Source of the DNA: Saturnia japonica
Taxonomy: Eukaryota > Arthropoda > Insecta > Lepidoptera > Saturniidae
Length of the DNA: 64,000 nt
Reading direction: 5' to 3'
NCBI GenBank assembly: GCA_033032175.1
Contig: CM065304.1
Location: 3,472,001 to 3,536,000 of the forward strand
Shown: piece by piece, positions 63,823 to 64,000 of the stretch
Numbering within the stretch: the stretch's first letter is position 1
Layout: every line of letters begins with the position of its first letter
Notes under the pieces: model-generated
What the model was told of the DNA's origin: nothing
The model's database searches: none
Seen by the model: the letters and a program-made list of their open reading frames with translations, nothing else
Position numbers and translations under genes: made by a program

Positions 63823-64000
63823 TAAAATAATAAACTAAGCAAAAACAAATTTTACGGCTGCTTCCTGGTGTACAATATCCAATATTACACTGTTATTTAA
63901 TAAAACTAAATCACACAAATAACAACAATACAACATAATAACACAAAACAATAATAAAGTTTAACTCATGAAAGTTTATGAAGTTTTACTCATGAAACCG
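63823..64000. other. Window edge, upstream of the unrecognised gene
   Basis: AT-rich, probably intron of the 5' untranslated region. No promoter is visible. Confidence 0.35.

Overview
This is AT-rich animal nuclear DNA, and the repeat content points to a lepidopteran insect. There are two interrupted genes with GT-AG introns, dense decayed non-LTR retrotransposons (jockey-like, RTE-like, CR1-like), hAT-type miniature elements with 8-bp target duplications, and short dispersed families of the kind common in moths and butterflies. I see no operons, bacterial genes or CRISPR arrays. All gene models were built by hand from splice signals and reading phase; no database or transcript was consulted.

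Two host genes can be modelled. (1) A plexin domain-containing protein (PLXDC1/2 family) lies on the + strand from 30629 to 47766. It has eight exons, all phases agree, and it encodes 322 residues: a signal peptide, a nidogen-like domain and an eight-cysteine PSI domain. The frame closes five residues after the last PSI cysteine, so the membrane segment typical of the family is absent; a hydrophobic stretch follows in another frame. (2) A four-exon gene on the - strand from 63807 to 57551 encodes a 146-residue protein I do not recognise.

Most of the rest is mobile DNA. 1-6.5 kb: a decayed Tc1-like transposase, two RTE-like fragments and dispersed repeats. 7.3-7.75 kb: a GC-rich, CpG-rich island. 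9.4-13 kb: two hAT-type elements (one with a 113-bp tandem repeat) and a foldback element. 13-18.3 kb: repeat fragments and one larger inverted-repeat element. 18.97-24.76 kb: a 2.9-kb unit present twice in tandem and nearly identical. 25-29 kb: jockey-like pieces, including one nested in a hAT-type element. 30.2-47.8 kb: the PLXDC gene, whose introns hold a jockey-like LINE, a Ty3/gypsy remnant, inverted repeats and a SINE interrupted by a reverse-transcriptase fragment. 49.2-52.3 kb: a DNA transposon with about 450-bp terminal inverted repeats and a DUF4817-like N-terminal ORF. 54.3-56.1 kb: CR1-like remains. 56.8-57.4 kb: another hAT-type element. 57.5-63.8 kb: the second gene with a repeat-filled first intron.

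The window shows no clear new multi-gene system. The most checkable novelties are the membrane-less PLXDC model, inverted repeats that bracket a 393-nt in-frame block of PLXDC exons (a possible circular RNA), the unrecognised 146-residue gene, the tandem duplication with a promoter-like junction, and the DUF4817 element.
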